64,000 nt of DNA from Scolanthus callimorphus (taxonomy: Eukaryota > Cnidaria > Anthozoa > Actiniaria > Edwardsiidae): contig CM066919.1 in the NCBI GenBank assembly GCA_033964015.1, positions 19,594,146-19,658,145 on the forward strand. Direction: 5' to 3'. Shown here piece after piece: positions 10,592-46,499 of the stretch (its first letter is position 1; every line of letters starts with the position of its first letter). The translations under genes and the position numbers were made by a program. The notes beneath the pieces are model-generated. The model was given only the letters and a program-made list of their open reading frames with translations. It was not told the origin of the DNA and searched no databases.

Positions 10592-11680
10592 ATGGTGTTT
10601 AAGAGACATATCCCCGCTGATGTAAAAGCGATGATATTTAAATTACGGCAGAAAACAGACCTAAGTAAAAGAGCTATTGCCAAAGCTTGTGGAGTTTCTC
10701 CTTCGTCTGTCTTACGTGTGCTCGGTGGAAAATCAAAACTGAAACAAATTCCCAAGCGTGGCGGCAGGGCTCCAAAATTGACTGAGAGGCAAAAAGAACT
10801 ATTACTGCGTAGCGTTCCAGTTGTTCGTTTGCGAAACCCCTGTTTTACAATCCGGGAACTAATGAAAGAGTGTGGGATTGAAGACGCAGATGTTTCAGAG
10901 ACTACAGTAGGACGCTTTCTGAAAAAACAAGGCTATGATTATCGGTACGCAAGAAAGAAGGGCGTTCTGAAGGCAGAAGATTTGGTGAAGCGCTTGGCAT
11001 TTGCGACTGCGGTGAAAAATAACTATAGCGACGATTTCTGGACAAATGAATTTGCATTTTTTCTGGACGGTGTATCTCTAGCATATAAAAGGAATCCCTT
11101 AGGGAATGCGAGGTCTCCAAAAGGACGGATATGGAGGAAAAAGAACGAGGGGTTGTCATTTGGGTGCACTGCGAAGGGTAGCAAGGAGGGTACTGGAGGA
11201 AAGCTAGTGAAACTGTTCGTCGCTATTAGCCATAACGAAGGTGTGGTTTTGTGTGAGTCTTACAAGCACTTAAATGGGCCTTATTTTGCTAGACTAGTAC
11301 GAAGGAATTTCAATAGGGTATTTCATTTGGCTAATAAGAACGGCAGTAGATTTTGGATCCAAGATAATGACCCATCTCAGAACAGTAAGCTTGCAAAAAT
11401 TGCAATGAGTCAGTGTGCTTGCAGAGACACATTGATTGCCATTCCTGCTCGCTCGCCTGATCTCAATCCAATCGAAAACATTTTCCATATTCTAAAGCAG
11501 GATTTAAAAAGAAATGCAATACGGTTACAAATAAATAAGGAGACATTTGAAGAGTTTGAGCGACGAGTCATTCAAACTTTATATGAAATACCACTTGAGA
11601 TTATCAACAGGACAATCGCTTCTATGTCAAATAGATTAGCAATGATCATAGAAAACAATGGGCGGCGCACCAAATATTGA
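10592..11680 (+). CDS. Tc1/mariner-type DDE transposase, copy 3
   Basis: Third intact 362-residue copy, identical in translation to copies 1 and 2. TATA box at 10530; palindrome at 10185-10345 upstream. Confidence 0.93.
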   Translation: MVFKRHIPADVKAMIFKLRQKTDLSKRAIAKACGVSPSSVLRVLGGKSKLKQIPKRGGRAPKLTERQKELLLRSVPVVRLRNPCFTIRELMKECGIEDADVSETTVGRFLKKQGYDYRYARKKGVLKAEDLVKRLAFATAVKNNYSDDFWTNEFAFFLDGVSLAYKRNPLGNARSPKGRIWRKKNEGLSFGCTAKGSKEGTGGKLVKLFVAISHNEGVVLCESYKHLNGPYFARLVRRNFNRVFHLANKNGSRFWIQDNDPSQNSKLAKIAMSQCACRDTLIAIPARSPDLNPIENIFHILKQDLKRNAIRLQINKETFEEFERRVIQTLYEIPLEIINRTIASMSNRLAMIIENNGRRTKY

Positions 11681-12160
11681 TTATACTTTTATTATAATTA
11701 TGGAAAATGGTTGTGCTGAAACACTTTTGGGTACATGTAATACTCTAAACCGTGTGGCATAACATCAATTTGTATATCGGCTGCGTGTTGAAATGTCATT
11801 TAGGAGCGCAATACAACTATGAAACTTAGCGTTTGGGAGAACGCTAAATAGAGTAAGTAAAGCGTATTATTGATAAACAAATGCATCTGTTTACTTTGTC
11901 TGGCAGAAAAGTTCTTACACATTTTTCTTACACATCGGTTTGATAAACGAATGCGATCTTATTAGATACAGTTTATGCTGTGTTCTGCACAAACTACAGG
12001 CCCAAAATGCAATGTTCGATATTCCGTGTAGACCTTGTTTCACAACATGTTAGCAAAGTTCGAACAAGCTGCGAAATAGTTCATCGCAAACGGAAAAGAA
12101 AGTCGCTATATTCTCCTTAATTGAATAACTCATTCTGTTACACTGCCTGTGGTCACGCTA

Positions 12161-12270
12161 ATTGCGCGCGCAATCAAAACAGACGAGTTTCCACTGAAAC
12201 TCGTCTGTAAATAAAAGATTTGTGACTACTCATAACTTTCTCAGTAAAACGAGTTTCAATGGAAACTCGT
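12161..12270. repeat. Hairpin pair, copy 4
   Basis: Same dyads, hairpins at 12179-12208 and 12249-12270, between transposase 3 and rep 4. Confidence 0.8.
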
Positions 12271-12360
12271 CCATTCCGCATGCGCGGATCCACAGGTATT
12301 CCGAAAGCTAAACGAACACAAACTTTCTGAAAAAATATACATGGCAGTGCTTCCCGCTCA

Positions 12361-13751
12361 CTATGCTAGTAAAAAATGTGCAAAGCATCTGCCGCACGGC
12401 TCAATCGAGACCTGGTCAGCTTCTTGAATCTGATGTGTAAAAGAAAACACCCTCCAGCGCACTCTCATCATCTCTGTCTCCCTCTCGTCTACTGCGTTTC
12501 CAGTAAGCGACAATATTTCAGACTTTGATGTACAAAACACAGGAGTGTCGCTGCCAAATGTGATGTCCTCGGCATAGTGTGTCTTAGGAGCTGGTAGGTG
12601 CACGGGTTGCCCTTCCAAGAGCAATAGCATATCATGCCATGGCATTACTTTTGGCGACCACCTAAAGTCATTCAGAAATATCACCTCAGCTTTCTCAGCC
12701 CCAACCCAAGCAAAAGTTGTGGTTGCTGGGTTTTGAAAGGCATTATAGACAACAGTCAAGGGGCGCAAGAGAAACGTCTTAGCAGTATTAGCTGGGCCTT
12801 TAAGGAATACATTTCTGTACTTTCCTCTACCTTTCTCTAATAGCAGAATAATGGCATTTCTAAAAGCATCTGCGTCAATGTTGTTATTGTTGAGAACCTC
12901 TAGTGCCATTTCGCACCAGCGCCCTCTACAGCCATTCGCGTGATCTAGAGTCAGCGCGTTTTGGAGAATTTCCATGCGACTCATGCGCTGGCGTCTAAGT
13001 TTTTCATTGGAATACTCCAGCTCCCAGGCAATATGAAGAGCCTCCTCGACTACCTTTTGCCTCTTGCTGATAATAAATTGAGCTATTTCAGTTTTGCCTT
13101 CGTCCTTCTGCTGCTTTGCAAAGGCCAAAAGCGCGAGATAGGTTTTGATACCTCGTGACACAGCACTCTCAGTAACTTCATACATATTTATTTTTCGCTT
13201 CTTTGGTGCGATCTCTTCTCCCACCTCTATTGCCTCTCGTTCTTCGTCCCCTGTCTCTCGTGCTCTCAAATGAGCCTGTGAAGCGGCTGTCGTTGTTGGT
13301 GGGCGAGCGTCCCACAGATCGGGGTGATTCTGAGACTGCAAGACGTTAGCGTCTTCTTTGATTATATACCTCCAAGCGAAGTAATAGTTCGGATGTCTGT
13401 CAGAAAATTAACTTTTACTCCATACTTGGTGTCTAGATAATTTCGGGCACTTAGCCACCGCTTTGGAGCGCTAAGTTTAAGCGCCATGTGATAATGGCGT
13501 CCTCCGTCGCCATGATTTTCCTCGCAGCACGCCCAGTGCAGTATTTCTACGGGAGGATTGTCGGCGTTTCGAGGATTTACAGGACGTTGACTAAAGGCTT
13601 CGAGAACAATTTCCGAGAATCTCTCCCGTGTGGGAACAATATCCAAATCAGCTCTGCTGTAGGTTATTAGATAAACTCGACGGAAAAGACTCCTGTTAGG
13701 CAGCGCATTCGCCATGTTTAGTGTGTTTGGTTTGCACCAAAAGAATTTCAC
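12361..13751 (-). pseudogene. Rep protein (HUH + SF3), copy 4, frame-broken
   Basis: Fourth copy with the same two frames (13751-13362 and 13341-12361) and the same break. The neighbouring transposase of this unit (14591-15678) has a frameshift of its own, but this rep shows no extra damage. Confidence 0.85.
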
Positions 13752-14183
13752 ATGTTAAAATTCGTCTGTCGTGTGGCTGTCGGGAAACCATTTCACAGCT
13801 AATTCAATCAACAAAAGCGCCGCGTTTACCATTACAGTTGCTTTAATAAAAAGATCGCACTTTTAAGCTCCGTGTTTTAGGCGATGTTTTTAGGGTTCTG
13901 TATACTTTTTCTTGGCGTTTTGAAGTTTAGATAGTCAGAATATGGAAATACCTTCGTTAACTCCTAATAATTTTCACAAATTAAGTTCTATACGCGATAA
14001 ACTTTTTCTAGCGTACTGCATAGCTCATGTCATTTGCAAATTCACACTTTCAAACCGGTAATACGAGAAAACCGTTTTAAAAATAGCTAAAACTCCCCCT
14101 TCTTATTCCTTCCTATCCCGCTTGTTAGAAACCCTGCGCTACAGTTATTACGTTACTTGGAAAATGACACCCATATACGGCTA

Positions 14184-14344
14184 TACAACCAAATGCAAAA
14201 TGTTGGAACACTTTGCAGAGAGAACGCGCTCTCCCTGCCCTCCCTTTCAATGTTGTCCAAAATTGTGTTCAGTAATTTTTTCTGGTCAACATTGGGAGGG
14301 GAAGGAAGGACAGGGTGTTCCAACGACTTATGCATTTGGTTGTA
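14184..14344. repeat. 161-bp imperfect palindrome (ITR-like), copy 4
   Basis: Fourth copy, the last one followed by a transposase gene. Confidence 0.85.
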
Positions 14345-14528
14345 TACCATGATTGACAGGGTCATGACCTCAATTATCACGCTGTTATCGTTACGCGGAG
14401 TGTACGTAGTGTTGCTCTACACTGAAGTGCTCGCGTGTCTCATTGCTAATGACGTCTAACTATAAACAATTCACACTCGATTTTTCTAGTATAAGTTGAT
14501 TACAATAGTAAATCACGTCGTGAGGATC

Positions 14529-14536
14529 TATAAAAA
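14529..14536 (+). promoter_or_regulatory. TATA box of transposase, copy 4
   Basis: Same TATAAAAA, 62 bp before the ATG at 14591. Confidence 0.5.
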
Positions 14537-14590
14537 AGGTGTGCTTTAAGTTCACGTTCAGATTGCGTTGCTTTTGCTACAAAAACTAGA

Positions 14591-15678
14591 ATGGTGTTTA
14601 AGAGACATATCCCCGCTGATGTAAAAGCGATGATATTTAAATTACGGCAGAAAACAGACCTAAGTAAAAGAGCTATTGCCAAAGCTTGTGGAGTTTCTCC
14701 TTCGTCTGTCTTACGTGTGCTCGGTGGAAAATCAAAACTGAAACAAATTCCCAAGCGTGGCGGCAGGGCTCCAAAATTGACTGAGAGGCAAAAAGAACTA
14801 TTACTGCGTAGCGTTCCAGTTGTTCGTTTGCGAAACCCCTGTTTTACAATCCGGGAACTAATGAAAGAGTGTGGGATTGAAGACGCAGATGTTTCAGAGA
14901 CTACAGTAGGACGCTTTCTGAAAAAACAAGGCTATGATTATCGGTACGCAAGAAAGAAGGGCGTTCTGAAGGCAGAAGATTTGGTGAAGCGCTTGGCATT
15001 TGCGACTGCGGTGAAAAATAACTATAGCGACGATTTCTGGACAAATGAATTTGCATTTTTTCTGGACGGTGTATCTCTAGCATATAAAAGAAATCCCTTA
15101 GGGAATGCGAGGTCTCCAAAAGGACGGATATGGAGGAAAAAGAACGAGGGGTTGTCATTTGGGTGCACTGCGAAGGGTAGCAAGGAGGGTACTGGAGGAA
15201 AGCTAGTGAAACTGTTCGTCGCTATTAGCCATAACGAAGGTGTGGTTTTGTGTGAGTCTTACAAGCACTTAAATGGGCCTTATTTTGCTAGACTAGTACG
15301 AAGGAATTTCAATAGGGTATTTCATTTGGCTAATAAGAACGGCAGTAGATTTTGGATCCAAGATAATGACCCATCTCAGAACAGTAAGCTTGCAAAAATT
15401 GCAATGAGTCAGTGTGCTTGCAGAGACACATTGATTGCCATTCCTGCTCGCTCGCCTGATCTCAATCCAATCGAAAACATTTTCCATATTCTAAAGCAGG
15501 ATTTAAAAAGAAATGCAATACGGTTACAAATAAATAAGGAGACATTTGAAGAGTTTGAGCGACGAGTCATTCAAACTTTATATGAAATACCACTTGAGAT
15601 TATCAACAGGACAATCGCTTCTATGTCAATAGATTAGCAATGATCATAGAAAACAATGGGCGGCGCACCAAATATTGA
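14591..15678 (+). pseudogene. Tc1/mariner-type DDE transposase, copy 4, C-terminal frameshift
   Basis: Identical to the other copies through residue 346, but an AAA run near 15628 has lost one A. The frame then stops at 15637 (348 aa) instead of 15678, removing about the last 15 residues. All catalytic residues are upstream of the break. A G-to-A change near 15090 is silent. This is the last transposase copy before the array edge. Confidence 0.88.
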
Positions 15679-16158
15679 TTATACTTTTATTATAATTATG
15701 GAAAATGGTTGTGCTGAAACACTTTTGGGTACATGTAATACTCTAAACCGTGTGGCATAACATCAATTTGTATATCGGCTGCGTGTTGAAATGTCATTTA
15801 GGAGCGCAATACAACTATGAAACTTAGCGTTTGGGAGAACGCTAAATAGAGTAAGTAAAGCGTATTATTGATAAACAAATGCATCTGTTTACTTTGTCTG
15901 GCAGAAAAGTTCTTACACATTTTTCTTACACATCGGTTTGATAAACGAATGCGATCTTATTAGATACAGTTTATGCTGTGTTCTGCACAAACTACAGGCC
16001 CAAAATGCAATGTTCGATATTCCGTGTAGACCTTGTTTCACAACATGTTAGCAAAGTTCGAACAAGCTGCGAAATAGTTCATCGCAAACGGAAAAGAAAG
16101 TCGCTATATTCTCCTTAATTGAATAACTCATTCTGTTACACTGCCTGTGGTCACGCTA

Positions 16159-16268
16159 ATTGCGCGCGCAATCAAAACAGACGAGTTTCCACTGAAACTC
16201 GTCTGTAAATAAAAGATTTGTGACTACTCATAACTTTCTCAGTAAAACGAGTTTCAATGGAAACTCGT
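16159..16268. repeat. Hairpin pair, copy 5
   Basis: Same dyads, hairpins at 16177-16206 and 16247-16268, between transposase 4 and rep 5. Confidence 0.8.
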
Positions 16269-16358
16269 CCATTCCGCATGCGCGGATCCACAGGTATTCC
16301 GAAAGCTAAACGAACACAAACTTTCTGAAAAAATATACATGGCAGTGCTTCCCGCTCA

Positions 16359-17748
16359 CTATGCTAGTAAAAAATGTGCAAAGCATCTGCCGCACGGCTC
16401 AATCGAGACCTGGTCAGCTTCTTGAATCTGATGTGTAAAAGAAAACACCCTCCAGCGCACTCTCATCATCTCTGTCTCCCTCTCGTCTACTGCGTTTCCA
16501 GTAAGCGACAATATTTCAGACTTTGATGTACAAAACACAGGAGTGTCGCTGCCAAATGTGATGTCCTCGGCATAGTGTGTCTTAGGAGCTGGTAGGTGCA
16601 CGGGTTGCCCTTCCAAGAGCAATAGCATATCATGCCATGGCATTACTTTTGGCGACCACCTAAAGTCATTCAGAAATATCACCTCAGCTTTCTCAGCCCC
16701 AACCCAAGCAAAAGTTGTGGTTGCTGGGTTTGAAAGGCATTATAGACAACAGTCAAGGGGCGCAAGAGAAACGTCTTAGCAGTATTAGCTGGGCCTTTAA
16801 GGAATACATTTCTGTACTTTCCTCTACCTTTCTCTAATAGCAGAATAATGGCATTTCTAAAAGCATCTGCGTCAATGTTGTTATTGTTGAGAACCTCTAG
16901 TGCCATTTCGCACCAGCGCCCTCTACAGCCATTCGCGTGATCTAGAGTCAGCGCGTTTTGGAGAATTTCCATGCGACTCATGCGCTGGCGTCTAAGTTTT
17001 TCATTGGAATACTCCAGCTCCCAGGCAATATGAAGAGCCTCCTCGACTACCTTTTGCCTCTTGCTGATAATAAATTGAGCTATTTCAGTTTTGCCTTCGT
17101 CCTTCTGCTGCTTTGCAAAGGCCAAAAGCGCGAGATAGGTTTTGATACCTCGTGACACAGCACTCTCAGTAACTTCATACATATTTATTTTTCGCTTCTT
17201 TGGTGCGATCTCTTCTCCCACCTCTATTGCCTCTCGTTCTTCGTCCCCTGTCTCTCGTGCTCTCAAATGAGCCTGTGAAGCGGCTGTCGTTGTTGGTGGG
17301 CGAGCGTCCCACAGATCGGGGTGATTCTGAGACTGCAAGACGTTAGCGTCTTCTTTGATTATATACCTCCAAGCGAAGTAATAGTTCGGATGTCTGTCAG
17401 AAAATTAACTTTTACTCCATACTTGGTGTCTAGATAATTTCGGGCACTTAGCCACCGCTTTGGAGCGCTAAGTTTAAGCGCCATGTGATAATGGCGTCCT
17501 CCGTCGCCATGATTTTCCTCGCAGCACGCCCAGTGCAGTATTTCTACGGGAGGATTGTCGGCGTTTCGAGGATTTACAGGACGTTGACTAAAGGCTTCGA
17601 GAACAATTTCCGAGAATCTCTCCCGTGTGGGAACAATATCCAAATCAGCTCTGCTGTAGGTTATTAGATAAACTCGACGGAAAAGACTCCTGTTAGGCAG
17701 CGCATTCGCCATGTTTAGTGTGTTTGGTTTGCACCAAAAGAATTTCAC
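16359..17748 (-). pseudogene. Rep protein (HUH + SF3), copy 5, doubly frame-broken
   Basis: Last copy, next to the array edge. Besides the common break between HUH part (17748-17359) and helicase part, a T run near 16729-16731 is one base shorter than in copies 1-4. This splits the helicase after Walker A (219-aa frame 17338-16679) from the segment carrying Walker B and motif C (107-aa frame 16682-16359). No transposase follows: the array ends 592 bp beyond the rep 5' end, before the transposase would begin. Confidence 0.85.
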
Positions 17749-18179
17749 ATGTTAAAATTCGTCTGTCGTGTGGCTGTCGGGAAACCATTTCACAGCTAAT
17801 TCAATCAACAAAAGCGCCGCGTTTACCATTACAGTTGCTTTAATAAAAGATCGCACTTTTAAGCTCCGTGTTTTAGGCGATGTTTTTAGGGTTCTGTATA
17901 CTTTTTCTTGGCGTTTTGAAGTTTAGATAGTCAGAATATGGAAATACCTTCGTTAACTCCTAATAATTTTCACAAATTAAGTTCTATACGCGATAAACTT
18001 TTTCTAGCGTACTGCATAGCTCATGTCATTTGCAAATTCACACTTTCAAACCGGTAATACGAGAAAACCGTTTTAAAAATAGCTAAAACTCCCCCTTCTT
18101 ATTCCTTCCTATCCCGCTTGTTAGAAACCCTGCGCTACAGTTATTACGTTACTTGGAAAATGACACCCATATACGGCTA

Positions 18180-18340
18180 TACAACCAAATGCAAAATGTT
18201 GGAACACTTTGCAGAGAGAACGCGCTCTCCCTGCCCTCCCTTTCAATGTTGTCCAAAATTGTGTTCAGTAATTTTTTCTGGTCAACATTGGGAGGGGAAG
18301 GAAGGACAGGGTGTTCCAACGACTTATGCATTTGGTTGTA
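18180..18340. repeat. 161-bp palindrome forming the right edge of the array
   Basis: Fifth copy. Its outer end TTTGGTTGTA is where similarity to the unit stops: internal copies continue TACCATGATT, here the sequence continues GCTAGACTGA, which appears unique. The array therefore ends exactly at a palindrome terminus carrying TA, as expected for a TA-targeted insertion end or an ITR-bounded integration. Confidence 0.85.
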
Positions 18341-19562
18341 GCTAGACTGAAGAAGGCATGAACTTAGAAGATGTGTGGTTGATGTCATTGGTCAGGACGA
18401 AGAGTAGTAGCGATGAGGATGAAGATGATAACGTGCTTGCGTTTGAAGGCACGTCAGTGAGCCTCATCACGACGACGTTTGCGGCGTCACAGAGATGACA
18501 GTTTGTACGCTTATTATTAATTTCTGATAGGTTCTGATATTTCATGTTTGTTAAAGGCGAGTGATCAAAATAAAAATATTGCGATATTGCCATTTTCTTG
18601 TTAAACAAGTTATGGTTCAAATCCTATTTGAGGAAGGTTCTGTGTAGTAAAACAATAGCCTACGTGTTTGCATGGATGCTTTCTTCATAGACAATAGTTT
18701 AGATTTTACTGCTTCTCTCACGGGCTATGGGGATTCGTTCCCTGAGGATAATCTTCTCTTGATGCTAGCTCATTAGATCCCCCGTTTTCTCCAAACGTTG
18801 CACCACACGCTTAGAATTCGAGATATCAACTTGAATTGTCCCATGATGTTTCATTCACAGTCCTCTATTGATATTCAGAGCTCATCATCTTATAGCTCCC
18901 TCGAACGGTCTGATTCTGAACATGGCTTATGCTAATGCACTAGTCAGTAGAAAGCCCAGGGATTAGTGTTTTTTTTTTTTTAGATCGTGGTTGCTGCTAC
19001 GGCCGGGACTGTAGGCGGGGTTTGAGCCGAGAATAAAAATCTAATGTTCCACACAGAATTCTATTGATGTTTCTAAGCGGCGCACCTACAATGCAAAGAA
19101 ATTGGCGTAGCGGCCCTGGGGCAGCAGACAAAAGCCTAGATAAGACATGGCAATGTACCTCGCATTGCGGGGAACTAGCGGGGCATTAGCAGGCTCAGAA
19201 ATCTAATTCCCGCTATTCCCCGGGTAGAGGGGTACAAGGCTTACCACTGACTAGTACATAAGGAGCACAGACTGTAAACAAATGCTATATTAATGCATAC
19301 ATTTTCATACTTAGTCGTAAGACCCGTAAGACGATTGCGCTTAGGATTACATCGCGTGGGAACCAACCTTAAACATGAACAACAAAGTCATGATAATCAG
19401 ATACTGTTTAATCAAATTTTGATAAGGATGGTATTGCTCTAATCATTATCAAAAATCTCGCTTCCTTTGGAATGTTTGTAGCGCGTCACCCTCACGCTCG
19501 TGCCCGCAGTTTCGGCGGGAAAAGTGGCGGGAAATATAAGGCGTCCGCGACGTGAAAATCTC
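18341..19562. other. Unique flank between array and SGK3 stop codon
   Basis: About 1.2 kb with no gene or repeat I recognise. A 92-codon minus-strand frame (18620-18342) has no family resemblance and low-complexity serines. This stretch probably includes the 3' UTR of the SGK3-like gene, whose stop is at 19563-19565. Confidence 0.5.
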
Positions 19563-44359
<24,797 letters not shown>

Positions 44360-46371
44360 CTGCCACGGAAGCAATATTATATCGTCGTTTGGCTGAATTA
44401 TTCGCTGAGTTTGCTCAGAACTTGGATGGCAGCTTCGATCAAGGCGCTGATTGAAAACTACCGACTAACTACAAAATAAAACTACGTTTTGAGTTCTTGA
44501 TTCAGTAGACGCATTTGATATATATGTCCTTATGAATCCTCTAGATCTTGCTAAGCTTGTAACCCTTAAAACACAAGGATTTTTTTCTTCAAAACGGAGC
44601 AAACCTTATCCCGTGTTTCGACCGACCACTGAACTCCGCCAGCACGAGTCCAGAGCCTGGGCACGAATGCCGGATATGTATTGGAAACATCGGTATGCAA
44701 ATGTTTAGAGAATTTACTTATCAATCATAAAAGGACAGTTAAAAGTTTATCTATAAATGAGCTATAAAAGCTCTGTCAAAATATTTACTTTTCAAGAAAA
44801 TACATTTCGTTATTTCGTTTAAGATATACCGTTTTCCTCCAATAATCATTGCATATTCCCATCAAGAGAGACTAATTGGTATGCATCTTGAATGATGAAC
44901 ATGTAGATTCCTCCTTACTTCTGAGGAATGTTGTTTGTCGCAGCGAGAAAAACACCAAGGCCGGCGGCGCGAAGACGTAAGCCAGATGCCAAGCATTCTA
45001 ATCTTTCTGTAATCTTGTTAGTGCGCCAGAAAGCACCAAGTGAAAACGCGACTTCCACGATTACTGACGTGACGTTACTTGTTGTAGCCAAGAATCTGTT
45101 TTCGATGCTTGGAAATAGATTTGCACAAGATTTGCAAACCACTGCTAGGCAATGTGGCGCAGGATCGGACGTCACAGTCAACACTCACAGGCCTACCACG
45201 AACTCGACTCGAGCCCTCTTCATTTCACTTTTGAAGGGAGGAGGGGGTTGGAACTTTATTCCGTGCAAGACTTATTTTTTTATTCCTCTGTAATGCGGTG
45301 ATAATTTTATTCCAATATTCCAACGAGAAAGACCACACCCCATGGATCCAAGAGTGAAATGGTCGGCCCTTGGCGAGCACTTGTGACGTGACACTTGCGG
45401 AGCACCTGGTTTTCCTATGCGAATCCGCCGAGCATTTTGATTTTGAAGCAAGTACGAATAAACGACGCACCGCAAAAATCATCGTTGCGCGAGCTGCATT
45501 ATCATTTCTTGGGGCTGGTCTACACACGAAAGCAAAGCGCAAGCGCTATTTTGGTATAGTAAAAAGAATCACGATAAATACGAACTGAACACAAAGGTGA
45601 TTCATCTGAGAACTTGTTCTCTCGGCGGGGTTAACCCTAAACGTTGCTCAAAACAACAAAAGTTGCTGAAAAGTTGCCGAGCCGGACACGGTACTGTTCT
45701 ACTATGCTGACGCCACTAACGGAACGCCCAGACCGAAAAGTTGTCTGGGTATTTTAGGATGTCTTGTAGCCTCCTCGGGCGTTTGGTGGATCGATGAATC
45801 GTTAAAAACAAGAAAGGAGAAAAGGTGGGCTAAAGTAGGACGGGCTACCTGTGGTGAACGTTTCACGGTCCATTCCAACCTCGTTCCCAGGGTCTCCTCG
45901 GTCAATTTTAAAATGGCGGGTCGTCCTCTGGCACGACCTCTGGCCAACCCATCCGTAGTTTTTAGCGATTTATCAGATGGCCACGCCAGACGCTTGCGTT
46001 GGAGGCCAGTGTCTTTGAAAGTACAATAGTTACAATCATAGCAGCCAGACCAGCAACATGCCATCAAAATAGGATATTTGTTTCTACCCAAACTGCCTTT
46101 CGGTCTGGGTGCATAGGCTAGAGCGCTCGCAAGAAGGCCGACAACCTTTTTGAAAAAGCTGTATGTGTAGTGTATGCTCTCGTGATCAAGGCAGTGAATG
46201 TAAACACGTTTATGAGAATAACATCCCTATAATAAATTATCAGCAATTTACAACGATGCTATAGTTTTCACATAGCGGTTGCCTCTTGTGCTCTGAAAAG
46301 AATCCACCACATGCACCCCACCAACTAGAAGAGCCATGATAAGTACTACATGTACATGTATCCGTTATTTA
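44360..46371. other. Region between SGK3 exon 1 and the DNAAF2 tail duplication
   Basis: No convincing coding exon found. It should contain the SGK3 promoter and start exon and, beyond the stop of DNAAF2, its 3' flank. An element with CCCAGACCGAAA and TTTCGGTCTGGG ends spans 45727-46109. Confidence 0.45.
45727..46109. mobile_element. Possible DNA element with CCCAGACCGAAA inverted ends
   Basis: Short inverted ends CCCAGACCGAAA/TTTCGGTCTGGG around 380 bp. It includes CCTCGTTCCCAGGGTCTCCT, shared with the foldback at 63677-63898. Confidence 0.55.
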
Positions 46372-46499
46372 ACATTCATCGATACTTATTTTACGTTAAC
46401 TCTCATTTTTTGCTTGCTTCTTTTTTTCACCAAAGTTTTGCTGATTTCTTTCACCCTTTTTTGTTTGAACTTTTGGTTCAGTTTGTATGCTTCGCCGAT

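Larger units (their letters stand above)
1..18340. repeat. Tandem array of a 3999-bp Rep + transposase unit
   Basis: Head-to-tail array: positions 1, 4000, 7999, 11998 and 15996 start the same sequence, so the period is 3999 bp (3998 for the fourth unit, which lost one base). Copies 1-3 look identical by eye; copy 4 has one G-to-A change near 15090 and a one-base deletion near 15629; partial copy 5 has one-base deletions near 16730 and 17846. The array runs off the left window edge and stops on the right at 18340, the outer end of a 161-bp palindrome. Each unit holds rep (minus), transposase (plus), a palindrome between their 5' ends and hairpins between their 3' ends. The roughly 430 bp upstream of rep (for example 1755-2186) and the 500 bp after the transposase (for example 3683-4163) hold no other gene I can see. 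True copy number cannot be judged, because identical repeats may be collapsed or expanded in assembly. Confidence 0.97.

Noticed and set aside
18342..18620. 92-codon minus-strand frame at the array edge
   Set aside because: No recognisable domain, and it begins and ends without supporting signals; probably chance.
18560..18640. GGTTCAAATCC, resembling a tRNA B box
   Set aside because: No matching A box or acceptor/anticodon stems at the right distance.
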